From NCBI GenBank assembly GCA_965204695.1, contig OZ242007.1, positions 372,001 through 436,000 of the forward strand: DNA of 64,000 bases. Reading direction: 5' to 3'. Positions 35,711-44,945 of this stretch are shown here, piece after piece; positions within the stretch are counted from its first letter, which is position 1, and every line of letters starts with the position of its first letter. This DNA comes from JAHEKD01 sp965204695. Lineage in GTDB: Bacteria; Pseudomonadota; Gammaproteobacteria; Arenicellales; JAHEKD01. Below the pieces are notes generated by a model, which was not told the origin of the DNA, did no database searches, and saw nothing but the letters and a program-made list of their open reading frames with translations. The position numbers and the translations under genes are program-made.

Positions 35711-36628
35711 TTAATAAGTTCCTCTTTTACTAGATTTTATGACCAGATAGATACCAAACACCGTCAATATCATTCCGAAGACTGAAGTTAGCGAAAGCTT
35801 CTCATCAAATAATAACCAGGTTAATGTTGCAGCTGATACCGGCACCAGATAAAAATAACTGGCCACCTTGGCTGCTTCGCCGATTCTAATCAAATACATT
35901 AGTAACATGACTGCCGCAACCGACAGTACAAAGATTAGCCATATTAAGCCAAGGATGAACTCAAAGCTCCATTCAATCTGACGTGTTTCAAAACTAAAAG
36001 CAATAATACCTAGCAAGATAGCCGCCATTAGGTATTGAAAAAATGAACCGGTAATAATATCTACACCATTACCAAAGCGTTTTTGATATAAAGTTCCAAT
36101 TGAAATAGACAATACTGAAGCGAACGAAAATACCAGTGCGGCTTTATTAACCTCGAAATCACCTAACTGCTTACCGGCAAACAACACAGTTCCGACTCCC
36201 ACAAAACCGCAAACCAAACCCAGCCATTGACTCCACGCCAATTTTTCATTCAACCATAACAGGGCGACAATAGCAGTGAGAATGGGTTGCAGACCCACGA
36301 TTATTGCACACACTCCAGCAGGCATTCCCAGACTTATTGCCGCAAACACGCCGCCAAGATAACCCACGTGGAAAAGCGCACCTGCAATCATTTGATGAAG
36401 AGCCTCGACGACGGTTAAACGCTTAGAATTAAATATCCATATGATTATTAAAAACAACAATACTGTGATCGACATGCGAACCCACAACAACGTAAACGGC
36501 TCTGCATAGGGCAAAGTATACTTTGCTCCGACAAATCCCGTGCTCCACAAGAATACAAAAATCCAGGGAGCTAACTTTACTAGTAGCGATGATGTAGCCA
36601 ATTTGTCAGATCCCTCCTGTCCTGCCAT
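35711..36628 (-). CDS. EamA/DMT-superfamily transporter
   Basis: A 305-residue inner-membrane protein with ten hydrophobic segments arranged as two EamA repeats. WIFVFLWSTGFVGAKYTLPY is the first repeat start and FASVLSISIGTLYQKRF the second; GMPAGVCAIIVGLQPILTAI is the conserved helix around TM4. The C-terminus is short and basic (SSKRGTY). Family members export metabolites such as amino acids. It lies about 90 bases after the MetE-like gene and in the same direction, separated by a GC-rich hairpin repeat, so co-transcription is possible but not assured. A role in exporting a product of methylamine or methionine metabolism is only a guess. Confidence 0.88.
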   Translation of the reverse strand: MAGQEGSDKLATSSLLVKLAPWIFVFLWSTGFVGAKYTLPYAEPFTLLWVRMSITVLLFLIIIWIFNSKRLTVVEALHQMIAGALFHVGYLGGVFAAISLGMPAGVCAIIVGLQPILTAIVALLWLNEKLAWSQWLGLVCGFVGVGTVLFAGKQLGDFEVNKAALVFSFASVLSISIGTLYQKRFGNGVDIITGSFFQYLMAAILLGIIAFSFETRQIEWSFEFILGLIWLIFVLSVAAVMLLMYLIRIGEAAKVASYFYLVPVSAATLTWLLFDEKLSLTSVFGMILTVFGIYLVIKSSKRGTY

Positions 36629-36679
36629 AAGAGGGGAAGAAATGGGTATTTACAAACGAAGAGGCCAAAATATCGAGTT

Positions 36680-36698
36680 CTCCCCCTTTCAGGGGGAG
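36680..36698. repeat. Dispersed hairpin repeat, copy 1
   Basis: CTCCCCCT-TTC-AGGGGGAG, perfect 8-bp arms, followed by TTAGAGGGGGTT. A near copy lies at 46304-46334 in the opposite orientation and a variant at 46361-46392. It may also act as a terminator for the MetE-like gene. Confidence 0.7.
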
Positions 36699-36714
36699 TT
36701 AGAGGGGGTTACCA

Positions 36715-37773
36715 TTAACCCAGTGTTTTCGCTGCATGAGACAAATTAGTCAGCTTCTGCTTACATTGTTCCCTTGATAAAAACCCCAAACCGCAATCCG
36801 GTGCAGCTAACAAACGATCCGCGTCAATGTGATTTAAGGCTTGTTCCAATCTTTGCTGAATTTCCTCAACGGGTTCGATCCGGCTTTTGGCAATTGCTAC
36901 TACCCCAAAAATCACTTTTGTGTTTTGAAATTTTTCCAATAAGGATAAATCGTTATTTCTATGCGCATCTTCGATAGAAACAGCATTAATGCTTGATCGA
37001 TCCATCGCTTCAGAAAGATCGAAATAAGCATGGGGATCCGCTTTAGGGTAATCATCCCGATCAATTCGATCTGGATAACCACAGCACATGTGTACAGTAC
37101 GTTGCACATAATCAGGACAACCATGAAAGGCTCGTTCTAAATTTTCAAAACCATAATCCAAAGCCTCTTTGGGTTTGCGCGCAAACAAAGGTTCATCAAT
37201 TTGGATATGCTTACAACCCGCTTCAGCCAAAGAAAGCACTTCCTTGTTTAGTGCATCGGCTAAATCCGCACCAAGTTTGGCATTATCATTGTAAAAATCA
37301 TCTGCATTAGTGTCGGTAATAGTCATCGGCCCAGGCATAGTCATTTTGACATCTTTATCAGTAAATGACTGGGCAATCTTCCACTCATCAGCCAAAAAAA
37401 ATTCACGTGTTTTAATAGGAGCAGTAATGGTCGGTAACTTTGCAGTATATGAGCCATTACGCAATACTTTGGCTGTAAGTCGATTGAAATCGAAACCATC
37501 AATATGCCGACAATGATAGTGAACATAATTTTCACGCCTAACCTCACCATCTGTTGGAATATCTATGCCATACGAGACTTGATCATCGATCACCTCTTTA
37601 ACACCACGCTGTAATATTTGCTCAGCATCCGGTCCCATCGCTTGTAGAGCTTTGAGCCAGCTCCCCGTAGGATTGGCATTATCTGGCCCATCAAATTCAG
37701 GATCAAACCAGTCTGGGAGATTTATATAGTCAGGTTTTGGATAAGCCCCAATAACAGTCGTTTTAAGCGCCAT
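36715..37773 (-). CDS. Short MetE-like (cobalamin-independent) methyltransferase
   Basis: A 352-residue protein matching only the C-terminal catalytic half of MetE. Zinc ligands are placed as expected: His228 and Cys230 in VHMCCGYP, Glu268 in SIEDAHR and Cys327 in APDCGLG; QIDEPLF (191-197) is the conserved substrate segment. The N-terminal MetE domain that binds polyglutamyl folate is missing, as in the core-MetE proteins, which use other methyl donors. It is divergent from an XRE-cupin regulator and a dimethylglycine dehydrogenase-like gene, so it may transfer a methyl group from a methylated amine or sulfonium compound to homocysteine or another thiol. Reaction and donor are inferred. Confidence 0.85.
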   Translation of the reverse strand: MALKTTVIGAYPKPDYINLPDWFDPEFDGPDNANPTGSWLKALQAMGPDAEQILQRGVKEVIDDQVSYGIDIPTDGEVRRENYVHYHCRHIDGFDFNRLTAKVLRNGSYTAKLPTITAPIKTREFFLADEWKIAQSFTDKDVKMTMPGPMTITDTNADDFYNDNAKLGADLADALNKEVLSLAEAGCKHIQIDEPLFARKPKEALDYGFENLERAFHGCPDYVQRTVHMCCGYPDRIDRDDYPKADPHAYFDLSEAMDRSSINAVSIEDAHRNNDLSLLEKFQNTKVIFGVVAIAKSRIEPVEEIQQRLEQALNHIDADRLLAAPDCGLGFLSREQCKQKLTNLSHAAKTLG

Positions 37774-37919
37774 TTTCGTTCCTCGATGTCAGTTATTCTT
37801 AACTAAGGTAGGTGATTCTTACATACCCTTGGGTAAAAAAATATCAAAATTTCTTAGCTTTAGAAATGAAAATAATAACTATTTTTTTCATATTAGTGAT
37901 ATATTACTCATTTATTTTC

Positions 37920-38501
37920 ATGCATAGAAGAGTGAAGAATCAATCAGGCTTTAGCATTGGTAAGCAAATTCGAGAATTACGCAAAGCCCGTGGTATGACT
38001 TTGGCTGATCTTGCAAAAGAGATCGATCGATCAGTCGGATATATTAGTCAGGCTGAACGTGATAAGTCAGAAGTCACCATCGCCAGCTTAAATTTAATTG
38101 CCAAAGCACTGAATGTTGATTTGAGTTGGTTTTTTAATCAGCAACAAGACCATCAGTCAGAGGAAAGTATTTATATCGTTAGGGCTGATAATCGTCGTCA
38201 GCTTAATTTTATCGGTGCAGGAATGGCCGAATCGCTATTGTCTCCAAACTTAAATGGAGAGAGTTTGATGATATTAAATGAGTCACAACCCGGGGCTACA
38301 AGTGGTGATTTAATTAGACGAGATGTCGAAATGTCAGGCTATGTACTATCTGGCACGTTGAAATTAATCTTAGAAACCAATGAGTTTGTTTTAAATCAAG
38401 GCGACAGTTTCGTGTTGCCGCGTAATGTTTTACATGATTTTGAAAATATCGGTGAGGATAATTGTCAAGTCATCTGGTATTTGACCCCAGCTATTTATTA
38501 A
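37920..38501 (+). CDS. XRE-family regulator with cupin domain
   Basis: A 193-residue regulator: N-terminal HTH (about 14-68; IGKQIRELRKARGMTLADLAKEI then VGYISQAERDKSEVTIASL in two parts), then a C-terminal cupin_2 domain (about 110-190) with GYVLSGTLKLIL and GDSFVLPRNVLHDFEN. The cupin is the ligand sensor in this group, which often controls amine or amino acid catabolism genes. The start at ATG 37920 is chosen because the upstream open frame encodes a hydrophobic AT-rich leader unlike the family. It is 12 bases upstream of the flavoprotein gene and divergent from the MetE-like gene, so it probably controls both from the 146-base intergenic region. Confidence 0.9.
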   Translation: MHRRVKNQSGFSIGKQIRELRKARGMTLADLAKEIDRSVGYISQAERDKSEVTIASLNLIAKALNVDLSWFFNQQQDHQSEESIYIVRADNRRQLNFIGAGMAESLLSPNLNGESLMILNESQPGATSGDLIRRDVEMSGYVLSGTLKLILETNEFVLNQGDSFVLPRNVLHDFENIGEDNCQVIWYLTPAIY

Positions 38502-38513
38502 GGAGTTTAATTA

Positions 38514-40973
38514 ATGAGCAAATCGATCCCTTCTCAGGCTAGTGCTGTTGTTATTGGCGGTGGCGTTTCAGGCGCCAGTGTTGCTTATCACTTAGCTAAA
38601 CAAGGTTGGCAGGATGTGGTCTTGCTTGAACGTCAGCAATTCTCTTGTGGCACAACCTGGCACGCAGCGGGTTTAGTTGGCACCATGCGTGCTAACGACA
38701 GTCATGCTCGCTTATGTGAATATTCTATGTCGTTACTCGATGAACTTGAAAAAGAGACAGAACAGGCAACCGGGTTCAGACAAGTTGGGTCAATATCAAT
38801 TGCACATAGTGAGGCTCGATTTGAAGAGTTAAAACGAGTTGCATCGATGAATAATGCCTTTGGAGTAACACGAGTAGACATCATTACACCAGAGGAGATA
38901 AAGGCCTTATACCCTTTTGTTAATACTGATGATTTGTTAGGCGGCAGTTGGGTTGAACATGATGGTTTTGCCAGTCCCATTGACGTTACCATGGCATTCA
39001 TAAAAGGTGCACGTTTATATGGAGCAAAATGTATCGAAGGGATTAAAGTCACTGAGATACTAAAAGAAAATGGCAAAGTCACTGGGGTAGTCACTGACCA
39101 AGGCCAAATTAAGGCAGATTTTGTTACTGTGTGTGGTGGCATGTGGTCTCGTGATTTAGGCAAATCAATTGGCGTAAACATTCCACTTTATGCTTGTGAA
39201 CATTATTACGCACTAACAGAAAAGCAGGATGATATACCCCCCACTCTCCCTGTATTACGCGATCACGATAAATGTGCTTATTACAAGGAAGATGCAGGCA
39301 GCTTACTGGTCGGTGCATTTGAGAAAAATGCCATCGCCTACGATATCCGTCAACTACCGGAAGATTTTTCCTTTGATGAAATTGAAGGCCATGTTGAGGA
39401 GCAGTTGCTCCCAGTACTCGAAGATGCCATGGAGCGTATACCTTTCCTGCAAAATGTAGGTTGGCGTAAATTTTTCTGTGGCCCCGAAAGTTTCACACCT
39501 GATGATCAATTTCATATCGGTGAGTCACCAGAGGTTAAAAATCTTTATATTGGCGCCGGACTAAATTCAGTCGGCATCCAAACATCAGGAGGATTGGGCA
39601 AAGCTCTGGCCGAATGGATGGACAAAGGTCACGCCCCAATGGATCTGTGGGGCAACGATATTCGCCGTATGCATCCGGTTCAAAATACGACTGCCTATCT
39701 AAAAGAACGGGTCACCGAAAGTTTAGGATTATTATACGAAAACCACTTTCCCTTCAGACAGTTTGCAACTTCTCGAAATGTTCGCCACTCCCCTATTCAC
39801 GAAAAACTAGTAGAACATAATGCCTGTTTTGGTGAAGTGGCAGGCTGGGAACGGCCAAACTGGTTTGCTCCAGAGGGTGTAAAACCTGAGTATAAGTATA
39901 GTTTTGGTAAACAAAACTGGTTTGAATATTCAGCCGCTGAGCACAGAGCTTTTCGTGAGAATGTAGCCATGTTTGATCAAAGCAGTTTTTCCAAGTATTT
40001 GGTTCAAGGCAAAGATGCCTGTAATGCATTGCAACGAATCAGCTCAGCCAACGTTGATGTTCCTGTCGGCAAAATGGTTTACACCCATTGGTTAAATGAC
40101 AGAGGTGGTATTGAGGCTGATTTGACAGTAAATCGAATTGATGAAAATAAATATTTTATAGTCAGTGCAGCCGCAGTCACCCATAAAGATTTAGACTGGT
40201 TAAATCGTAATATCGATCCGGACTCACATTGCTTTGTCACCAATGTTACCAATGCCTGGGCTGTATTGGGCATCATGGGCCCCAATAGTCGCGCAATGTT
40301 ATCGAGTTTTATAGACGAAGATTTTTCAACTGAAACTTTTCCATTCGGAACTTTCAAACCTGTAGAAATCGGCTGTGCTGTGGGTTACGCCTTTCGAGTC
40401 TCTTTTGTTGGTGAGCTAGGTTGGGAGCTTTATGTACCTGTTGAGCAAGCTCGGCATGCGTTTGATGTAGTAACGACAGCCGGTGAATCATTTGATCTCA
40501 AACTCGCAGGCCTGCACTGCCTTGATACAGGTCGCCTTGAGAAAAAGTTCCTGCATTTTGGTCATGATGTAGCCGATGAAGACACTCCATTGGAGGCAGG
40601 TGCAGGATTTGTTTGCGACATGAGTAAATCAATTCCTTTTATCGGTCATGATGCAATTGCCAAACAAAAAGAAAAAGATGGACCTTTAACTAAACGACTA
40701 ATTCAATTCTTGCTTAAAGATCCAGAAGCTATTCTTTATCACCACGAACCGATTATCCGTGATAGTCAAACCGTCGGTTATTTAACTTCGGGTAATTACG
40801 GACATACTCTGGGCGGTTCAATTGGTCTTGGTTATGTCAGATGTAAAGAAGGCGTCAATAAGGATTATATCGAGTCTGGCAATTTTGAAATTGAGGTAGG
40901 CGGTGAACGCATTCCGGCACAGGCCAGCCTGACCGCAATGTATGATCCTAAGGCGGAGCGGTTGAGGGGTTAG
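38514..40973 (+). CDS. Dimethylglycine/sarcosine dehydrogenase-like flavoprotein (DAO-GcvT)
   Basis: An 819-residue protein. The N-terminal FAD-dependent oxidoreductase half begins VVIGGGVSGASVAYHLAKQG (12-31), followed by GTTWHAAGL, where His50 corresponds to the residue that carries covalent FAD in dimethylglycine dehydrogenase. A middle FAO-type segment leads to a GcvT-like folate-binding half (about 430-819) with DQSSFSKYLVQG, YTHWLNDRGGIEADLTVNR and LGYVRCKEG. The family removes N-methyl groups and passes the formaldehyde unit to tetrahydrofolate. AAGGAGTTT precedes the ATG. Together with its XRE-cupin regulator and the MetE-like neighbour it suggests catabolism of a methylated amine; the true substrate is unknown. 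Confidence 0.9.
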   Translation: MSKSIPSQASAVVIGGGVSGASVAYHLAKQGWQDVVLLERQQFSCGTTWHAAGLVGTMRANDSHARLCEYSMSLLDELEKETEQATGFRQVGSISIAHSEARFEELKRVASMNNAFGVTRVDIITPEEIKALYPFVNTDDLLGGSWVEHDGFASPIDVTMAFIKGARLYGAKCIEGIKVTEILKENGKVTGVVTDQGQIKADFVTVCGGMWSRDLGKSIGVNIPLYACEHYYALTEKQDDIPPTLPVLRDHDKCAYYKEDAGSLLVGAFEKNAIAYDIRQLPEDFSFDEIEGHVEEQLLPVLEDAMERIPFLQNVGWRKFFCGPESFTPDDQFHIGESPEVKNLYIGAGLNSVGIQTSGGLGKALAEWMDKGHAPMDLWGNDIRRMHPVQNTTAYLKERVTESLGLLYENHFPFRQFATSRNVRHSPIHEKLVEHNACFGEVAGWERPNWFAPEGVKPEYKYSFGKQNWFEYSAAEHRAFRENVAMFDQSSFSKYLVQGKDACNALQRISSANVDVPVGKMVYTHWLNDRGGIEADLTVNRIDENKYFIVSAAAVTHKDLDWLNRNIDPDSHCFVTNVTNAWAVLGIMGPNSRAMLSSFIDEDFSTETFPFGTFKPVEIGCAVGYAFRVSFVGELGWELYVPVEQARHAFDVVTTAGESFDLKLAGLHCLDTGRLEKKFLHFGHDVADEDTPLEAGAGFVCDMSKSIPFIGHDAIAKQKEKDGPLTKRLIQFLLKDPEAILYHHEPIIRDSQTVGYLTSGNYGHTLGGSIGLGYVRCKEGVNKDYIESGNFEIEVGGERIPAQASLTAMYDPKAERLRG

Positions 40974-41209
40974 CAAACGTTTAAATACTGACTGGGATTA
41001 GGAGATTCCTCCACTCGTTTATCCTTGTAAGAGGGTTATCACTCGATTTTATGCTCGGATGGGTGCTGAATGACAAGTTGAGATGTCATCCAGAGACGCT
41101 GTTAAACGTCGTGAGGATCTCCTGCCGATTTTTCGGCTTTAGAGCAGGCTTGTCTGAATTGATTCAGGAATGGTTGCCTGAAGATCCCGGCACAAGGCCA
41201 GGATAAGTC
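40974..41209. other. Intergenic DNA, no gene seen
   Basis: About 235 bases after the flavoprotein gene without a convincing open frame. GAGGATCTCCTGCCGA and the CCTGCCGATTTTTCGG stretch near 41120-41140 contain short inverted repeats; none is followed by a clear T-run. Confidence 0.4.
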
Positions 41210-41250
41210 TTGACAACTCAGTTGTCATAATTGACAATTCACTTGTCAAT
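41210..41250. promoter_or_regulatory. Promoter with two tandem palindromic operators
   Basis: TGACAAC-TCA-GTTGTCA (41211-41227) and ATTGACAA-TTCAC-TTGTCAAT (41230-41250). The centres are 21 bp apart, two helical turns, so two dimers would sit on the same face. TTGACA at 41210-41215 can be a -35 box with GACAAT at 41233-41238 as -10 at 17-bp spacing, both covered by the operators. The MarR gene starts 14 bases downstream, pointing to autorepression. Confidence 0.75.
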
Positions 41251-41263
41251 ATTTATTTCATTA

Positions 41264-41731
41264 ATGCCAGAACTAAATTCAAAGGAGATCTATCAAGTTA
41301 CTTGGCTAATACGACGAGCATTTAGGCTTATGGGCACTCGTGTTGACCAGTATCTTAAGGATTTAGACATTTCCGCTTGCGATCGATCAGTGATGGATTA
41401 CTTATACCCTGACCAGAAACTATCAGTACCTCAGATAGCCGAGCTTTATGATGTTTCCCGTCAACATATCCAATCAATCGTGAACTCTTTACTGGAACGC
41501 GAGATCGTAGAACTGCATGATAACCCCAAGCATAAACGCTCACCGCTAATTTCATTTTCCAAGTCAGGATTGGAGCTTTATAGAGAGATTCGCCAGCGTG
41601 ATGATAAAGCCTTTACCTCGCTATTTTCTGAAATCAAAAAATCAGATAGCAAAATAACAAGAAAAACGTTGAAAAAATTAATTGATAAGCTGGCAATTGA
41701 AATCGAACAAAACCACCAAAAGGAACAATAG
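41264..41731 (+). CDS. MarR-family transcriptional regulator
   Basis: A 155-residue winged-helix protein: N-terminal helices (KEIYQVTWLIRRAFRLMGTRV), LSVPQIAELYDVSRQHIQSIVNSLL as the helix-turn-helix, REIVELHDNPKHKRSPLISFS as the wing, and C-terminal dimerisation helices. The family usually represses its own operon and is released by small ligands. I use the ATG at 41264; the longer open frame from a TTG at 41231 would begin within the second operator palindrome. The gene is 1 base away from the RND gene start, so the operon is MarR-RND-LolA-like-barrel. The ligand could be a toxic lipid or aromatic compound; this is not readable. Confidence 0.9.
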   Translation: MPELNSKEIYQVTWLIRRAFRLMGTRVDQYLKDLDISACDRSVMDYLYPDQKLSVPQIAELYDVSRQHIQSIVNSLLEREIVELHDNPKHKRSPLISFSKSGLELYREIRQRDDKAFTSLFSEIKKSDSKITRKTLKKLIDKLAIEIEQNHQKEQ

Positions 41732-41732
41732 C

Positions 41733-44057
41733 ATGTTGAAAGCATACGCTGATTTTGTAATACGTTTTAAATATCTTGTTGTGCTTGCCACCATAGCAAT
41801 GGTTTTGTTAATGGCATCTGGTGGACGATTTTTAGAATTTAATAATGATTACCGCGTATTTTTTGATGGTGACAACCCACAACTCGTCGCATTCGAAAAC
41901 TTACAAGATACCTATACCAAGAATGACAATGCCTTAATTACTATCACTCCAGCTAGTGGAGAGGTTTTCACAAATGAAACATTAGCCATTGTTGTTGATT
42001 TAACTGACCGTGCCTGGCAGACCCCTTACTCTATTCGTGTCGATTCACTAAGCAATTATCAACATACTTATTCGATAGAAGACGACTTAATCGTTGAAGA
42101 TCTCATTGAAGATCCAACGACATTGAGTGAGTCCGACTTAACAAAAATCAAAGACATCGTTTTGACGGAGCCTACTCTCCTCCACCGCCTCGTCTCAGAT
42201 ACGGCCGACATCACAGCTGTTAATATCACTGTTGAACTTCCGGGTGTAAACCCAAATGTGGAGGTGCCGGAAGTTGCCGAGTTTGTTCAGCAGATTATTG
42301 ACTACGCTGAACAGACTTATCCTGATCACGACTTCCACTTAAGCGGTATTGTGATGATGAATAATGCCTTTGCTCAGGCATCCTTGTATGACATGACTCA
42401 TCTAATCCCGATATCGTTAATATTAATTCTGCTTATTATCTTTTTGTTTATTCGTGGATTTTTCAGAACACTAACCGTGTTTATAGTAATTTTATTTACT
42501 GTAATAACCACCATGGGCTCGGTTGGTTGGCTGGGTGTGGAACTCACCACGCCGCTGATGTCATTACCCACCATAATCATGACACTGGCCGTTGCCGATT
42601 GTGTCCATCTGCTAGTGACCTGGGTTCAAGAAGTCAGAAAGGGTAAAGATAAATATGACGCTATTCGTGAATCCATACGCGTTAATTTTATGCCGATATT
42701 TTTTACTTCTGTGACCACCGCTATCGGTTTTATGGCACTTAATTTTAGCGATGCCCCACCGTTTCGTCACTTAGGTAATTTTTCAGCTATCGGTGTCATG
42801 TTTGCCTTCTTTTACGCTTTGACGTTATTGCCTGCTATGCTGGCGATTCTGCCTTGTAATATTAAGCAAGCTGAATCAACGCGATTTACCCTAATCATGG
42901 ATAAATTTGCTGATTTCGTGATTAGCAAACAGAAAGTCTTGTTATGGACCTGCTTAATTCTTACTTTTGGTATTGCTGCATTTATTAGTAAAAATTACTT
43001 GAATGATAATTTTGTTAAATATTTTGATGAGCGAATTCCTTTCAGAACCCACTCTGAATATGTGGCCGAGCATTTGGGTGGTATATATTTTGTCGATTTC
43101 TCATTGGATTCCAAAGAAGAAGGTGGTGTTGCAATTCCCGAGTTCCAAGCTCAGGTAGATAAATTTGTACGCTGGATGGAAACACAACCAGAAGTTGTTC
43201 ATGTAAATAGCATCACCGACACCATGAAGCGTTTAAACAAAAACTTACATGGTGATGATCAAAGCTGGTATCAATTGCCAGAACAACGCGATCTGGCTGC
43301 ACAGTATTTATTGCTCTATGAGATGTCACTGCCTTACGGCTTGGACTTGAATAATCAAATCGATATTTCGAAGTCTTCAACCCGGGTGTCAGTAACCTTA
43401 GAAATACTCACTACTCAACAAGTGTTGGCGCTAGAGCAACGAATCATCAACTGGATGAATGAAAATACACCTGCAATTGCCACTTATGGTGGCAGCCCAA
43501 CAGTGATGTTTTCTCATATTGGTATTACCAATATCAAAAGCATGTTATTGGGTACAAGCATAGCTTTGGTTGTTATCTCACTATTGTTAATTCTAGTGTT
43601 TCGTTCCTTCAAATATGGCCTGCTAAGCTTAATTCCGAATTTACTTCCTGTGGCTGTTGCTTTTGGGCTTTGGGGGATTTTCGTCTCTGAGATCGGTATG
43701 AGCCTTGCATTTGTAACGGCCATGACCTTGGGTATTGTGGTGGACGACACTATCCATTTTATGAGTAAATATTTACGTGCAATCAGAGAACAAGGCTTAA
43801 GTGCCGAAGCAGCAGTTAAGTCAGCCTTCTCCGGTGTCGGAATAGCACTGTGGATAACCTCATTGGCATTGGTAGCAGGATTTTTCGTGCTCGGCACATC
43901 ATCTTTCAAACTTAATGCTGATATGGGCTTAATGACATCACTGACCATGGCATTAGCATTATTAATCGATTTTCTATTATTACCGCCGTTGTTAATCTTA
44001 ATTTCAAGAAAACGCCGTGATAATAGACTTGACCAAACAATTCCAATTACAGGTTGA
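41733..44057 (+). CDS. RND/MMPL-family transporter
   Basis: A 774-residue inner-membrane transporter with the RND pattern of two repeats: TM1, a large periplasmic loop (about 45-210), five TM helices, TM7, a second loop (about 430-590) and five TM helices. Conserved membrane motifs are present in each half: TLAVADCVHLLVTWVQEVRKG in the first and GIVVDDTIHFMSKYLRA in the second, with the proton-relay Asp residues. It is the short, MMPL/HAE3-like type, not the AcrB type. ATG at 41733 with AAAGGAA upstream. Followed after 3 bases by a LolA-like gene, so it probably moves a lipid or lipophilic substrate through the envelope. Confidence 0.92.
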   Translation: MLKAYADFVIRFKYLVVLATIAMVLLMASGGRFLEFNNDYRVFFDGDNPQLVAFENLQDTYTKNDNALITITPASGEVFTNETLAIVVDLTDRAWQTPYSIRVDSLSNYQHTYSIEDDLIVEDLIEDPTTLSESDLTKIKDIVLTEPTLLHRLVSDTADITAVNITVELPGVNPNVEVPEVAEFVQQIIDYAEQTYPDHDFHLSGIVMMNNAFAQASLYDMTHLIPISLILILLIIFLFIRGFFRTLTVFIVILFTVITTMGSVGWLGVELTTPLMSLPTIIMTLAVADCVHLLVTWVQEVRKGKDKYDAIRESIRVNFMPIFFTSVTTAIGFMALNFSDAPPFRHLGNFSAIGVMFAFFYALTLLPAMLAILPCNIKQAESTRFTLIMDKFADFVISKQKVLLWTCLILTFGIAAFISKNYLNDNFVKYFDERIPFRTHSEYVAEHLGGIYFVDFSLDSKEEGGVAIPEFQAQVDKFVRWMETQPEVVHVNSITDTMKRLNKNLHGDDQSWYQLPEQRDLAAQYLLLYEMSLPYGLDLNNQIDISKSSTRVSVTLEILTTQQVLALEQRIINWMNENTPAIATYGGSPTVMFSHIGITNIKSMLLGTSIALVVISLLLILVFRSFKYGLLSLIPNLLPVAVAFGLWGIFVSEIGMSLAFVTAMTLGIVVDDTIHFMSKYLRAIREQGLSAEAAVKSAFSGVGIALWITSLALVAGFFVLGTSSFKLNADMGLMTSLTMALALLIDFLLLPPLLILISRKRRDNRLDQTIPITG

Positions 44058-44060
44058 ACA

Positions 44061-44843
44061 ATGAAAAAACTATTTTTTGCATTAACAATTACATCACTTT
44101 TCACTATTTCTGTCTCTGCAGAAACTGCTGAAGAAAAAGGCTTGCGAATAGTTGAGGAGGCCGACGCATTTGATAGCGGTTTTGTTGATTTTACTGCCGA
44201 TATGGTGATGATTTTAAAAAATCGCAAAGGTCAGGAAAGCATCCGCGAAATCAAAAGTAAAACACTTGAAGTCGAAGGTGATGGTGATAAAAGTCTGTCT
44301 TTATTTTTAGAACCTGCTGATGTCAAAGGCACTGCTTCACTCACCTACTCCCATGGGCTTGAGCCAGATGATCAGTGGCTATATTTACCGGCATTAAAAC
44401 GTGTAAAACGCATCTCCTCGAAAAATAAATCCGGGCCATTTATGGGCAGCGAATTTGCCTTTGAGGATTTGGGTTCACAAGAGGTAGAGAAATACACCTA
44501 CAAATATTTGCGCGATGAAGCCTGTGGTGATTATGAATGCTATGTGATCGAACGTTTTCCTGCTTATAAGCACTCAGGTTATACCCGCCAAATTGGCTGG
44601 ATTGATAAACAAGCGTATAGAGCAGTTAAAGTCGAATATTATGATCGAAAAAACACATTACTGAAAACCTTAACTTCAAGCGGATACAACCAATACGCAG
44701 GAAAGCATTGGCGGCCTGACACCATGGAAATGATTAACCATCAAACAGGAAAGTCGACAACACTTAGCTGGGAAAACTACGCCTTTAAAACTGGCTTAAC
44801 TGAAAACGATTTTGATAAAAATGGTTTAAAGCGTTTGCGATGA
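44061..44843 (+). CDS. Outer membrane lipoprotein-sorting (LolA-like) protein
   Basis: A 260-residue exported protein: signal peptide MKKLFFALTITSLFTISVSA, then a domain of the LolA-like family usually annotated as outer-membrane lipoprotein-sorting protein. Landmarks are IVEEADAFDSGFVDFTADM, LFLEPADVKGTASLTY, DDQWLYLPALKRVKRISS and GSEFAFEDL. It has two Cys near 155-160 (DEACGDYECYV) that could pair. The fold is an open beta-barrel binding a hydrophobic ligand in the periplasm. Genes of this family are regularly next to RND/MMPL transporters, as here, so it probably shuttles the same lipophilic cargo. It is not the housekeeping LolA. Confidence 0.9.
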   Translation: MKKLFFALTITSLFTISVSAETAEEKGLRIVEEADAFDSGFVDFTADMVMILKNRKGQESIREIKSKTLEVEGDGDKSLSLFLEPADVKGTASLTYSHGLEPDDQWLYLPALKRVKRISSKNKSGPFMGSEFAFEDLGSQEVEKYTYKYLRDEACGDYECYVIERFPAYKHSGYTRQIGWIDKQAYRAVKVEYYDRKNTLLKTLTSSGYNQYAGKHWRPDTMEMINHQTGKSTTLSWENYAFKTGLTENDFDKNGLKRLR

Positions 44844-44945
44844 TGGAATACTCGATAAATTCTAACGTAAATCAGAATTTAAATTATTACCTCTGTGTCA
44901 CTCCCATGAAGGCGGGAATGACTGTAGTTTATCTAAGCTTACTCA
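44844..44945. repeat. GTCATTCCCGC-type palindromic repeat
   Basis: GTCACTCCCATGAAGGCGGG followed by AATGAC (44897-44922) forms an imperfect hairpin with GTCA(C/T)TCCC arms. Its type is common as a dispersed palindrome in proteobacteria. It lies between the LolA-like gene and the barrel gene and could reduce read-through. Confidence 0.55.

Noticed and set aside
38702..39181. 159-codon minus-strand open frame in the flavoprotein gene
   Set aside because: Lies fully within the FAD-dependent half of a well-supported gene on the other strand.
41231..41731. Longer MarR start at a TTG at 41231
   Set aside because: It would place the start inside the second operator palindrome and add 11 residues unlike the family; ATG at 41264 fits better.
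43514..44227. 237-codon open frame opposite to the RND gene
   Set aside because: It is the antisense shadow of the second half of the RND transporter and the start of the LolA-like gene; the composition (many Ser, Asn, Ile, Lys runs) has no family features.
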